DNA from: Ignavibacteriota bacterium
Lineage (GTDB): Bacteria > Bacteroidota > Ignavibacteria > UBA10030 > UBA6906
Direction of reading: 5' to 3'
Assembly: GCA_003154425.1 (NCBI GenBank)
Contig: PMDK01000212.1
Span: forward strand, 1 to 39,226
Length of the DNA stretch: 39,226 nt
Below the pieces are notes generated by a model. The model did no database searches, had not been told where the DNA came from, and was given only the letters and a program-made list of their open reading frames with translations. Below, one piece after another: positions 32,727 through 39,226 of this stretch (positions within the stretch are counted from its first letter, which is position 1; each line of letters starts with the position of its first letter). The translations under genes were made by a program, and so were the position numbers.

Positions 32727-33224
32727 ATGCGAGGAATACGTGTTGCAGGCATTGCGGCGTTGATGGCTCTTCTTGCCGCCCCGTTTGTCCTGGGGCAGGG
32801 GAAAGAGCAGGCCCCCAACTTCAGCCTCAAGAACTCGGCCGGGCAGGTGGTGGAGCTTGCGAAACTCCGCGGGAAAGTCGTCGTCGTGAATTTCTGGGCG
32901 ACCTGGTGCGGTCCGTGCCGGGGGGAGATCCCCGGTATGCTCGATGTCTATGAGAAGTACAAGGGGAAGGGGCTGGAGATCGTCGGAATCTCCGTTGACA
33001 GGGACGGCTGGCAGGTCATCAATCCCCTCGTCAGGAAGATGAAGATCACCTATCCGATCGTCCTGGGAAACGAGGACGTAACGGAGGCCTACGGGAAGAT
33101 CGAGGGGGCGATCGAGGCAATTCCGACGACGTTTTTTGTCGACCGGAACGGCCGTGTTCTTCTCCGGCACGTGGGAAGCATGCCGAAGGAAGACTTCGAG
33201 AAAGCGGTGAAGAGTTTTCTCTGA
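32727..33224 (+). CDS. TlpA/ResA-like periplasmic thiol-disulfide oxidoreductase
   Basis: The 165-residue protein has a signal peptide (MRGIRVAGIAALMALLAAPF, ending LGQG). The AhpC/TSA-Redoxin type thioredoxin domain carries WATWCGPCRGEIP (C61, C64) and the cis-proline segment EAIPTTFFVDRNGRV. TlpA/ResA-like proteins keep envelope cysteines reduced, notably for cytochrome c maturation, or supply reducing power to other envelope systems. ATG 32727 is preferred to an in-frame ATG at 32697 because AGGGAGA at 32716-32722 precedes it and the signal peptide starts there. It is the last gene before a bidirectional terminator. No cytochrome c gene or maturation gene is nearby. Confidence 0.92.
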   Translation: MRGIRVAGIAALMALLAAPFVLGQGKEQAPNFSLKNSAGQVVELAKLRGKVVVVNFWATWCGPCRGEIPGMLDVYEKYKGKGLEIVGISVDRDGWQVINPLVRKMKITYPIVLGNEDVTEAYGKIEGAIEAIPTTFFVDRNGRVLLRHVGSMPKEDFEKAVKSFL

Positions 33225-33270
33225 TGTCCCTGAAGGGTCACAAAATCCCGCCAAAGGACGTCGGGACAAG

Positions 33271-33306
33271 AAAAATCCAGTCGCGCGTGCGGACTGGATT
33301 TTTTTT
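33271..33306. terminator. Bidirectional intrinsic terminator between tlpA-like gene and nrdJ
   Basis: AAAAATCCAGTC (33271-33282) pairs with GACTGGATTTTT (33292-33303) around a GC-rich nine-base loop, and the T-run extends to 33306. The A-run on the left gives a T-run on the other strand, so it can stop transcripts from both converging genes. Confidence 0.92.
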
Positions 33307-33329
33307 CGGGGTTGGATGAAGCGGTCAGG

Positions 33330-35696
33330 TCAGCATTTGCTCCAGCCGCAGTTGTAGCACACGACGCATCCGCTCACGTGTTCGACGTTGCTCCCGCACT
33401 CGGGGCATGCCATCGAGACGCCCTGCGGCGCCTTCCCCTCCCCCCGGGTCGCATGTGAGGGTTTCGCCCCGGCGGGGGCGGCGGGAGAGTTTCCGTTCCC
33501 TGACCTGATGTGGTCCCGGTTCTCGATGTAGTGCTCGATCACTTTGCCGATTGCGTCGGGTGTGGAAAGGATCTGCCCTCCGTGTCCGTCCCAGACGGGG
33601 GACGGGCCCGAGATCCCCTTGAGCTGCTTCACGATCTCCCGGGGTTCGATGCCGGAGCGAAGCGCGAGGGAGATCAGCCGGCTGATGGCTTCGGACTGGG
33701 CGGCGGCGCTCCCCCCCGCCTTGCCGATTGTCGTGAAGACCTCGCAGAGGCCCGATTCATCCTCGTTGATTGTGACGTAGAGGTATCCTTCGCCGGTCTT
33801 CATCCGCTCGGTCACCCCCACGGTCATCTGCGGGCGCTGGCGCGGCGAGCGGGGGTGCTTTTCATCGGAGCGTGCGGCTTTTGATCCCTCCTGTTTCCGC
33901 GCGAATTCCTCCGTCTGCAGTATCCCCTCCCGGCTTCCCTCGCGGTACACCGTGATCCCCTTCAGTCCCGACTTGTAGGCCGTCATATAAATGTCCGCGA
34001 CCGTCTCGACGCTGACGTTTTCCGCGAGGTTCACGGTCGAGGAGATGCTGCTGTCGACGTACTTCTGTATCACTCCCTGCATCTTGACCCGGAAGTACGG
34101 ATCGATCTGGTGCGCCGTGATGACGTGAGGCGGCAGGTCCTCGTCCGAGCCGAACATCTGCTTGATGAGCGGGTGGTACACCTTGTATTCCGAATACGTC
34201 TCCCCGTCGTGGTTTTTCACCTTCCGGCGATAGCTCGTGCAGAATATCGGTTCGATCCCCGAGCTGGTCTGGGCGACAATGGAACCGGTCCCCACGGGAG
34301 GCATCGTGATGACAGTGCTGTTCCGTATGCCGTTTGCCTTGATGCTCTCCTGTAGCTCTGAGGGAAGTCCCTGGACGAACTTGCTCCGGGAATACCCTTC
34401 CCACGAGAAGAGCGGGAAGGGCCCTTTCTCGCGCGCGAGCTCGACGGAGGTCCTGTACGACTCGTCCCGGATGGTGCGCATCATCTTCTCGGTCTCGTCA
34501 AGGGCGTCCTGCGTATCGTACTTGATCTTCATCATCAGGAGGGCGTCCGCCAGCCCCGTGATGCCGAGCCCGATTCGACGGTCGGATGCCACGGCATTCC
34601 TGATCTTTTCGAGCGCGTGGTTCTCCATGTTGTAATCGATGATGTTGTCCATGAACCGGGTCGCCACCCGGGTCACCTCTGCCAGCTCCTTGTAGTCGAA
34701 TTTTCCCTGGTCGTCGACGAATTTGCTCAGGTTGATGTTTCCCAGGTTGCATGCGGTGTAGGCGGCCAGGGGCTGCTCGCCGCACGGATTGGTGCTGCTC
34801 AGCGGGTTGGCATATTCGACGTTGTGGTAGTCCCTCATCGTATCCCAGAATATGATCCCCGGTTCGGCCGATGCATGCGCGTTCTTGATGATCTTGAACC
34901 AGAGCTCTTTCGCCTTCACCTTTCTGTAGCTCTTCCCGTTCCAGCGGAGCATGAACTCCGTGTCGTTGATGACGGCGTTCATGAACTCGTGCGTAATGAG
35001 CACGCTGATGTTGGCGTGCTGCACTTTAATGCGCCGCGGGTCGTTCTTGATCGTGATGAACCGCTCGATATCCGGATGGTCAACGCGCATGGTCAGCATG
35101 AGTGCGCCGCGGCGGCCGGCCTGCGAAACAGTGTTTGTGCTTTCGCTGAAAAGGTTCATAAACGCGGTCGCGCCGGGAGAGTGGTCGATCGTGGCGTTGA
35201 CCGCGGCCCCTTCGGGGCGCAGGACGGAGAGATCGGTGCCGACACCGCCGCCGGTACGGTAGACCATCGCCGATTCAGTGATACAGCGGTAGATGCCTTC
35301 GAGACTGTCTTCCTCGATCGGGATCACGTAGCAATTGGAGAGCGTCGGTCTGCGGCGTGCATCTTCCCGCCCGGCTCCGTGCATGACCCGCCCTCCCGGG
35401 ACGAAGCGAAAGTCGAACAGAAGTTCCAGGAAACGATTGTACCAGTATTCGTGGTCCTTTTCAACGGAGGAGAGCGCCTTGGCGATGCGGTCCCACATAT
35501 GCATCGGCCCCTTCTCGTTGTGCGAAAGGTACTTCGACCGCAGCACATCTGCGGCGAGATCGTTGTCCTTGTAATAATCGCGGCAATCGAGGGCGAGATC
35601 CATCACCGCCTCGGTCATCGCCTTCGAACCTTTGACGGCGTGCATCGTGTTCCTTGTGTCCACGGAGGGAAGGGGGGGAGTTTCCTTGTGGGCCAT
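33330..35696 (-). CDS. nrdJ: Adenosylcobalamin-dependent (class II) ribonucleotide reductase
   Basis: NrdJ reduces ribonucleotides to deoxyribonucleotides using a coenzyme B12-derived radical, with or without oxygen. In this 788-residue protein the redox cysteine C122 is in SNCYVIP, and the active-site triad is N303-P-C305-G-E307 (STNPCGEQPL). A further cysteine, C316, is in TACNLGNINL, and STVITMPPVGTGS lies near 460. The C-terminus carries a TSCPD-like region and ends in a six-cysteine zinc-ribbon-like segment (764-788, starting CPECGS), typical of the NrdJ tail that shuttles electrons or binds metal. ATG 35696 is preceded by GAGG on the minus strand. No NrdR-box-like sequence or B12 riboswitch is evident upstream. 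Its promoter overlaps that of fadD. Confidence 0.96.
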   Translation of the reverse strand: MAHKETPPLPSVDTRNTMHAVKGSKAMTEAVMDLALDCRDYYKDNDLAADVLRSKYLSHNEKGPMHMWDRIAKALSSVEKDHEYWYNRFLELLFDFRFVPGGRVMHGAGREDARRRPTLSNCYVIPIEEDSLEGIYRCITESAMVYRTGGGVGTDLSVLRPEGAAVNATIDHSPGATAFMNLFSESTNTVSQAGRRGALMLTMRVDHPDIERFITIKNDPRRIKVQHANISVLITHEFMNAVINDTEFMLRWNGKSYRKVKAKELWFKIIKNAHASAEPGIIFWDTMRDYHNVEYANPLSSTNPCGEQPLAAYTACNLGNINLSKFVDDQGKFDYKELAEVTRVATRFMDNIIDYNMENHALEKIRNAVASDRRIGLGITGLADALLMMKIKYDTQDALDETEKMMRTIRDESYRTSVELAREKGPFPLFSWEGYSRSKFVQGLPSELQESIKANGIRNSTVITMPPVGTGSIVAQTSSGIEPIFCTSYRRKVKNHDGETYSEYKVYHPLIKQMFGSDEDLPPHVITAHQIDPYFRVKMQGVIQKYVDSSISSTVNLAENVSVETVADIYMTAYKSGLKGITVYREGSREGILQTEEFARKQEGSKAARSDEKHPRSPRQRPQMTVGVTERMKTGEGYLYVTINEDESGLCEVFTTIGKAGGSAAAQSEAISRLISLALRSGIEPREIVKQLKGISGPSPVWDGHGGQILSTPDAIGKVIEHYIENRDHIRSGNGNSPAAPAGAKPSHATRGEGKAPQGVSMACPECGSNVEHVSGCVVCYNCGWSKC

Positions 35697-36048
35697 AGGG
35701 GAGATCCTCGGTTTAGAAAAAACAGAATGAAAACCATCCCCCCCCCGGGGGCAATGTCGTGATGAATCGCGGGGCGGAAGGTAGAAGCAACGGCGGAAAA
35801 TATAATACGTTGACGGAGTGAAGTCAAGTTAATATTTTCCGGAGGGACCGTTCCTGCTGTGTGGTAACGACTTAGGGGACTGGAATTTTTGTCCCCCGGG
35901 GAGAGTCCCACCGTGGTGCAAACATGACTCACCGAAATTGAAGGCCGGTATTGCATTTTACGCCGGTCCACCGTATTTTTTTTGGCCTGTTTCTTCCGGC
36001 GTCTTTTTCCCGCCACCGTGCTCACGTGCCATCAGAGGTACTCCGGTC
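35697..36048. other. Gene-free divergent region between nrdJ and fadD
   Basis: This 352-base gap has no convincing gene. It holds the overlapping nrdJ and fadD promoters inside an inverted repeat (35795-35840), a G-rich nrdJ leader of about 95 bases, and a fadD leader of about 200 bases. The fadD leader contains two competing stems (35875-35909). Confidence 0.7.
35795..35840. promoter_or_regulatory. Overlapping divergent nrdJ and fadD promoters within an inverted repeat
   Basis: Minus strand, toward nrdJ: TTGACT (35827-35822), 17-base spacer, TATATT (35804-35799). Plus strand, toward fadD: TTGACG (35810-35815), 17-base spacer, TATTTT (35833-35838). The two -35 boxes lie inside each other's spacers, so polymerase cannot occupy both. 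GGAAAATAT (35795-35803) and ATATTTTCC (35832-35840) are exact reverse complements flanking the pair. Confidence 0.65.
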
Positions 36049-37866
36049 ATGTCCGCCGCAGTCCAGTTTACGACGATACCTGAAATGTTCGACAGGCTCA
36101 CAACGCGCTTTGCCGGGGGAAAAAAGCCTGTGCTCATGTACAAGTCGGACGGTTCCTATAAAGGCATTCAGTATAAGGAGTTGCGGAGACAGGTCGAGTT
36201 GTTCGCCTTCGGCCTCGGATCCCTGGGATTAAAGCGCGGGGATCGCGTCTCAATCATATCGGAGAACAGGCCTGAGTGGATCATCGCCGACCAGGCGATC
36301 GCCGGACTCGGAGCGGTAAGCGTCCCCGTCTATCCTACAATGACGGCAAAGCAGATCGAGTACGTATTCAATGACGCCACCGTCAGGTTCGCGATCGTAT
36401 CGAACCAGTTCCAGCTCAACAAGGTGGCCAAGATCTCCGGAAACGTCCCGACGCTGGAGAAGACGGTCGTAATGGGGGAGAAAGGGCTCCCGGTCTCCCC
36501 CGGGACGGTCGGCTTTGCCTCCGTCATGAATTCCGGGGAGGACTTCGAACGCGAAAACCCCGACCACTTCCGTGCCTCGGTGAAGATGGTGAAGCCCGAA
36601 GACCTCCTCACAATCATCTATACCTCCGGGACGACGGGGAACCCCAAGGGGGTGATGCTCACGCATAGGAACCTCTGCAGCAACATATTGAGCGCCGCAG
36701 AGGCTATCCCGTTCGGTCCGACAGACCTGCTCCTGTCGTTCCTCCCCCTGAGCCATTCGTTTGAGCGGATGGCGGGATACTACACCGGTCTGGCATGCGG
36801 CGCGACGGTCGCCTTCGCGGAAAGTGTCGAAACGGTGCGTGAGAACATGCTGGAGGTCAGACCGACGATTGTCACCACCGTTCCCCGCCTCTTCGAGCGG
36901 ATACAGAGCCGGATCATGAAGCAGGTCGACGCCGGTTCCCCCCTCAGGCAGAGGCTGTTTCGCTGGGCCATGCGCGTCGGCCGGCAGTACGCCGAGGGAA
37001 CCAGAGAAGGGAACGTCCCTCCTGTGATGAGGCTCAGGCACGCGCTGGCGGACCGGCTGGTGTTCGCCAGGGTGAAGAGCAGGACCGGGGGACGGATGCG
37101 GTTCTTCTGTTCCGGCGGCGCGGCTCTGGGAAAGGAGTTCGGGGAGTTCTTTGAGGCGGTCGGGCTCAGCATCATCGAGGGATACGGCCTCACGGAGAGC
37201 TCCCCTGTCATTTCCGTCAACCGCCTGGACAATTACAGGTTCGGTACTGTCGGTCACCCGATCCGGGACGTCGAGGTCCGGATTGCACCCGACGGGGAGA
37301 TACTCGCGCGCGGCCCGAATATCATGAAGGGGTACTGGAACGACAGGAAGGCGACGGCCGAAGTGATCGATGGTGAAGGATGGCTTCATACCGGGGACGT
37401 CGGGATGATCGATGCGGAGGGGTTCATACACATCACCGACCGGAAGAAGCACCTCTTCGTCAGTTCGGGGGGGAAGAACATCGCTCCCCAGCCCATCGAG
37501 AATCTGTTCCTCACGAACAAATACATCGAGCAGTTCATGCTCATCGGAGACCGGAGAATGTTCCTGACGGCTCTCATCGTCCCGGATTTCGATGCGCTCA
37601 GGGAGTACGCCGACTCCCGGGGGATCACGTATACGACGAACACGGATCTCGCAGCGCACCCCACGATCAACGAGCTGATCCAGACCAACATCCATCAGAT
37701 CCAGAAGGACCTTGCAAACTACGAGCGCGTGAGGAAGTTCACGCTGCTGGACCGGCAATTCAGCATCGAGGAAGGGGAGCTCACTCCCACGCAAAAGGTC
37801 CGGCGCAGGGTCATCGAGGAGCGGTACTCCCGCCTCATCGATGGGATGTACGACGGGATCAACTGA
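36049..37866 (+). CDS. fadD: Long-chain fatty acid-CoA ligase (AMP-forming)
   Basis: This enzyme activates fatty acids to acyl-CoA through an acyl-AMP intermediate for degradation or lipid synthesis. The 605-residue ANL-superfamily protein has the P-loop YTSGTTGNPKG (191-201), the FLPLSHSFER segment (231-240), the adenine-binding EGYGLTESSP (377-386), HTGD (447-450), DRKK (464-467) and GGKNIAP (474-480). The last motif includes the lysine-containing hinge region of long-chain synthetases. The related FAA1-like group is also annotated FadD15. I chose ATG 36049: AGAGGT at 36034-36039 precedes it and the protein then starts SAAVQFTTIPEMF; the open frame continues upstream from a TTG at 35938 but has non-coding-like composition. 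The gene symbol follows family usage and chain-length preference is not known. Confidence 0.92.
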   Translation: MSAAVQFTTIPEMFDRLTTRFAGGKKPVLMYKSDGSYKGIQYKELRRQVELFAFGLGSLGLKRGDRVSIISENRPEWIIADQAIAGLGAVSVPVYPTMTAKQIEYVFNDATVRFAIVSNQFQLNKVAKISGNVPTLEKTVVMGEKGLPVSPGTVGFASVMNSGEDFERENPDHFRASVKMVKPEDLLTIIYTSGTTGNPKGVMLTHRNLCSNILSAAEAIPFGPTDLLLSFLPLSHSFERMAGYYTGLACGATVAFAESVETVRENMLEVRPTIVTTVPRLFERIQSRIMKQVDAGSPLRQRLFRWAMRVGRQYAEGTREGNVPPVMRLRHALADRLVFARVKSRTGGRMRFFCSGGAALGKEFGEFFEAVGLSIIEGYGLTESSPVISVNRLDNYRFGTVGHPIRDVEVRIAPDGEILARGPNIMKGYWNDRKATAEVIDGEGWLHTGDVGMIDAEGFIHITDRKKHLFVSSGGKNIAPQPIENLFLTNKYIEQFMLIGDRRMFLTALIVPDFDALREYADSRGITYTTNTDLAAHPTINELIQTNIHQIQKDLANYERVRKFTLLDRQFSIEEGELTPTQKVRRRVIEERYSRLIDGMYDGIN

Positions 37867-37883
37867 TCCGCCTTCTCGCTTCG

Positions 37884-37912
37884 TTGACTTTCACCCCGTT
37901 TTTGAGTAGATT
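37884..37912 (+). promoter_or_regulatory. Sigma-70-like promoter for the nuo operon
   Basis: TTGACT (37884-37889), a 17-base spacer and TAGATT (37907-37912) lie between fadD and nuoA. The start would be near 37919, giving a leader of about 48 bases to nuoA. Confidence 0.55.
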
Positions 37913-37966
37913 TTGGCCATTCAGGCGCAACTTCCCCCTCACCCCGGTGTTTGGAGAGATGAGTCC

Positions 37967-38320
37967 ATGGTGCAGTACATTCCCATTGCCATAATGCTCG
38001 GCCTGGGCGTGCTGGCGGGGCTGGTGTTCACGAACATCAACCGGCTTATCGGTCCGAAGCACCCCACCGAGGAGAAACTCTCCACGTATGAAAGCGGCAT
38101 GGAGCCCGTGAAGAGCGCGCGTGAACGCTTTTCCGTGAAATTCTACCTGGTGGCGATGCTGTTCATTGTGTTCGACATCGAAACCGTCTTCATGTACCCG
38201 TGGGCGGTCCTGTTCCGGAAGCTCGGCGTCTTCGGATTCGTCGAGATGATGGTCTTCATCGCAATCCTGCTCGTGGGACTCGTGTATGTTCTGAAGAAGG
38301 GGGCGTTGCGTTGGCACTAG
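37967..38320 (+). CDS. nuoA: NADH-quinone oxidoreductase subunit A
   Basis: NuoA is a small membrane subunit of respiratory complex I near the quinone-entry site. The 117-residue protein has three transmembrane helices (about 4-24, 60-80, 85-107). It carries the family loop [11 protein letters not shown] with the conserved SG-x-EP and the segment [22 protein letters not shown], including the conserved FDIE. ATG 37967 is supported by GGAGAG at 37953-37958; an in-frame TTG at 37913 lies at the promoter and is unlikely. It is the first gene of the nuo cluster, and its last 10 bases overlap nuoB. Confidence 0.97.
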   Translation: MVQYIPIAIMLGLGVLAGLVFTNINRLIGPKHPTEEKLSTYESGMEPVKSARERFSVKFYLVAMLFIVFDIETVFMYPWAVLFRKLGVFGFVEMMVFIAILLVGLVYVLKKGALRWH

Positions 38321-38865
38321 CGGCTCTGAACAATGAAGGATTTCTGACAGCACGCCTGGATGACGTCATCAACTGGGCGCGGAAGAACTCTCTCTGGCCG
38401 ATGCCCATGGGGATATCCTGCTGTGCGATCGAGATGATGGCGACCGCCTCCCCCAGGTTCGACATATCCCGGTTCGGTTCCGAGGTCATGAGATTCACTC
38501 CCCGGCAGTGCGATGTCATGATCGTCGCGGGGACGGTGACATACAAGATGGCGAAGGTTGTGCGGAAGATCTATGACCAGATGCCCGATCCGAAATGGGT
38601 GATCTCGATGGGGGCGTGTGCTTCATCGGGTGGCATGTTCCGTTCCTATTCGGTCGTCCAGGGGATCGACCAGTTCATGCCGGTTGATGTGTATGTCGCA
38701 GGGTGCCCTCCCCGTCCCGAAGCGCTCCTTCTTGGTCTGATGGAGCTGCAGAAGAAAATCGCGGGAGATACGACCGTCGCCAGTTACATGCGCGGGGAAA
38801 AGATCTATATTCCCGAGGGTGCGCCGGAGGTCCAAAAGGACCGCACCCCGGAGGTCCCCGCATGA
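38311..38865 (+). CDS. nuoB: NADH-quinone oxidoreductase subunit B
   Basis: NuoB carries the N2 iron-sulfur cluster that passes electrons to quinone in complex I. The 184-residue protein contains [11 protein letters not shown] (adjacent cysteine ligands), [10 protein letters not shown] and the fourth ligand in [12 protein letters not shown]. The start is inferred as TTG 38311 (TTG GCA CTA GCG), preceded by AAGGGGGCG inside nuoA and giving [12 protein letters not shown], the normal NuoB length. Upstream in-frame codons would lie deep in nuoA. It overlaps nuoA by 10 bases and nuoC by 4 (ATGA), consistent with translational coupling in a complex whose subunits are needed in equal amounts. Confidence 0.96.
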   Translation: MALAALNNEGFLTARLDDVINWARKNSLWPMPMGISCCAIEMMATASPRFDISRFGSEVMRFTPRQCDVMIVAGTVTYKMAKVVRKIYDQMPDPKWVISMGACASSGGMFRSYSVVQGIDQFMPVDVYVAGCPPRPEALLLGLMELQKKIAGDTTVASYMRGEKIYIPEGAPEVQKDRTPEVPA

Positions 38866-39226
38866 CCCCGTCCATCGTGGAGAGACTTCTCTCCGGAGTT
38901 CCCGGCTCCGTGCGGGGGGCCGTCGAGTTCAGGGGGGATCTGACCGTGACGGTCCGCCGTGAGGATATCGCCCGCGCCTGCGAGCTTCTGAAGACCGATC
39001 CTGACCTGGCGTTCGACATGGTGATCGACGTGCTCGGGGTTGACATGTACCGGCCCGAGGAACGGTTCGAGGTGGTCTACAACCTCTACTCTCTCAGGAA
39101 CAGAGAATACGTGCGCCTCAAGGTCCTTGTGGACGAACGGGATCTCACGGTGCCGACGGTGACAGGGGTATGGGCCGGGGCGAACTGGCACGAGAGGGAA
39201 ACGTACGACATGTTCGGCATCGTTTT
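38862..39226 (+). CDS. nuoC: NADH-quinone oxidoreductase subunit C, N-terminal part (runs off window)
   Basis: NuoC is a 30-kDa peripheral-arm subunit of complex I. The visible 121 residues include [27 protein letters not shown] and the family signature [12 protein letters not shown] close to the window end. ATG 38862 overlaps the nuoB stop (ATGA), and GGAGGT at 38850-38855 is a good ribosome-binding site. The gene is incomplete only because the window ends; whether it is fused to nuoD cannot be judged. Confidence 0.95.
   Translation, partial: MTPSIVERLLSGVPGSVRGAVEFRGDLTVTVRREDIARACELLKTDPDLAFDMVIDVLGVDMYRPEERFEVVYNLYSLRNREYVRLKVLVDERDLTVPTVTGVWAGANWHERETYDMFGIV

Noticed and set aside
35697-36048. 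Cobalamin riboswitch or NrdR box near nrdJ
   Set aside because: I looked for the B12-box-type conserved segments and for an NrdR-like ACACTATATATAGTGT pattern on both strands and saw neither. B12 riboswitches normally control B12-independent isozymes anyway.
38200-38310. Longer open frame upstream of nuoB
   Set aside because: It would run inside nuoA out of frame; the NuoB homology starts at TTG 38311, so no fusion or frameshift is needed.
1-39226. Mobile elements, CRISPR array, toxin-antitoxin or prophage genes
   Set aside because: No transposase, integrase, regularly spaced repeat array, cas gene or small toxin pair was recognised on either strand.

Overview
The window looks like chromosomal DNA of a GC-rich (about 60%) Gram-negative bacterium of the Bacteroidota/Chlorobi/Ignavibacteria (FCB) assemblage. 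The evidence is a TonB-dependent receptor with an N-terminal carboxypeptidase-regulatory-like domain, a PorV/PorQ-family outer-membrane protein, and a large secreted protein ending in a type IX-like/FlgD-like C-terminal domain. A tailed L17, an AdoCbl ribonucleotide reductase and an nuoA-B-C start are compatible with this. The phylum call is inference from gene content; no rRNA gene is present. There is no tRNA, CRISPR array, prophage or transposase that I can recognise.

Layout. 1-4163: the end of rpoA, then rplQ, engB, a class V aminotransferase and serA. The last two probably make serine from 3-phosphoglycerate. 4164-4599: a 436-base gap with a strong promoter and a long leader. 4600-12128: an envelope operon (TonB receptor, 1137-residue secreted protein, PorV-like protein) closed by a strong terminator. 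12208-15461: a secreted PIG-L-fold protein with an eroded active site and an NHL propeller protein. 15525-17543 (minus): an SGNH hydrolase with TPRs, divergent from ssb. 17739-21960: ssb, gamma-glutamyltranspeptidase, carA and a methyltransferase. Three DnaA-box-like 9-mers at an exact 12-base pitch lie between ggt and carA. 21996-28364 (minus): a cNMP/GAF/PP2C phosphatase and a long Lhr helicase with a low-complexity insert carrying a palindrome. 28465-33224: a membrane-fusion adaptor, two MacB-type permeases without an ATPase, and two secreted thioredoxin-fold proteins, closed by a bidirectional terminator. 33330-35696 (minus): nrdJ. 36049-37866: a long-chain acyl-CoA synthetase divergent from nrdJ. 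37967 to the end: nuoA, nuoB and the start of nuoC.

Regulation visible in the sequence. Six candidate promoters share a -35 beginning TTGA and an exact 17-base spacer, resembling sigma-70 sites rather than the classical Bacteroidota -33/-7 pattern. The nrdJ and fadD promoters physically overlap inside an inverted repeat. The leader of the envelope operon carries an 11-base match to the anti-Shine-Dalgarno sequence with no well-placed start codon. No single complete new system is proven. The best leads are the envelope operon with its leader, the phased DnaA-like boxes, the palindromic insert in Lhr and the degenerate PIG-L protein.
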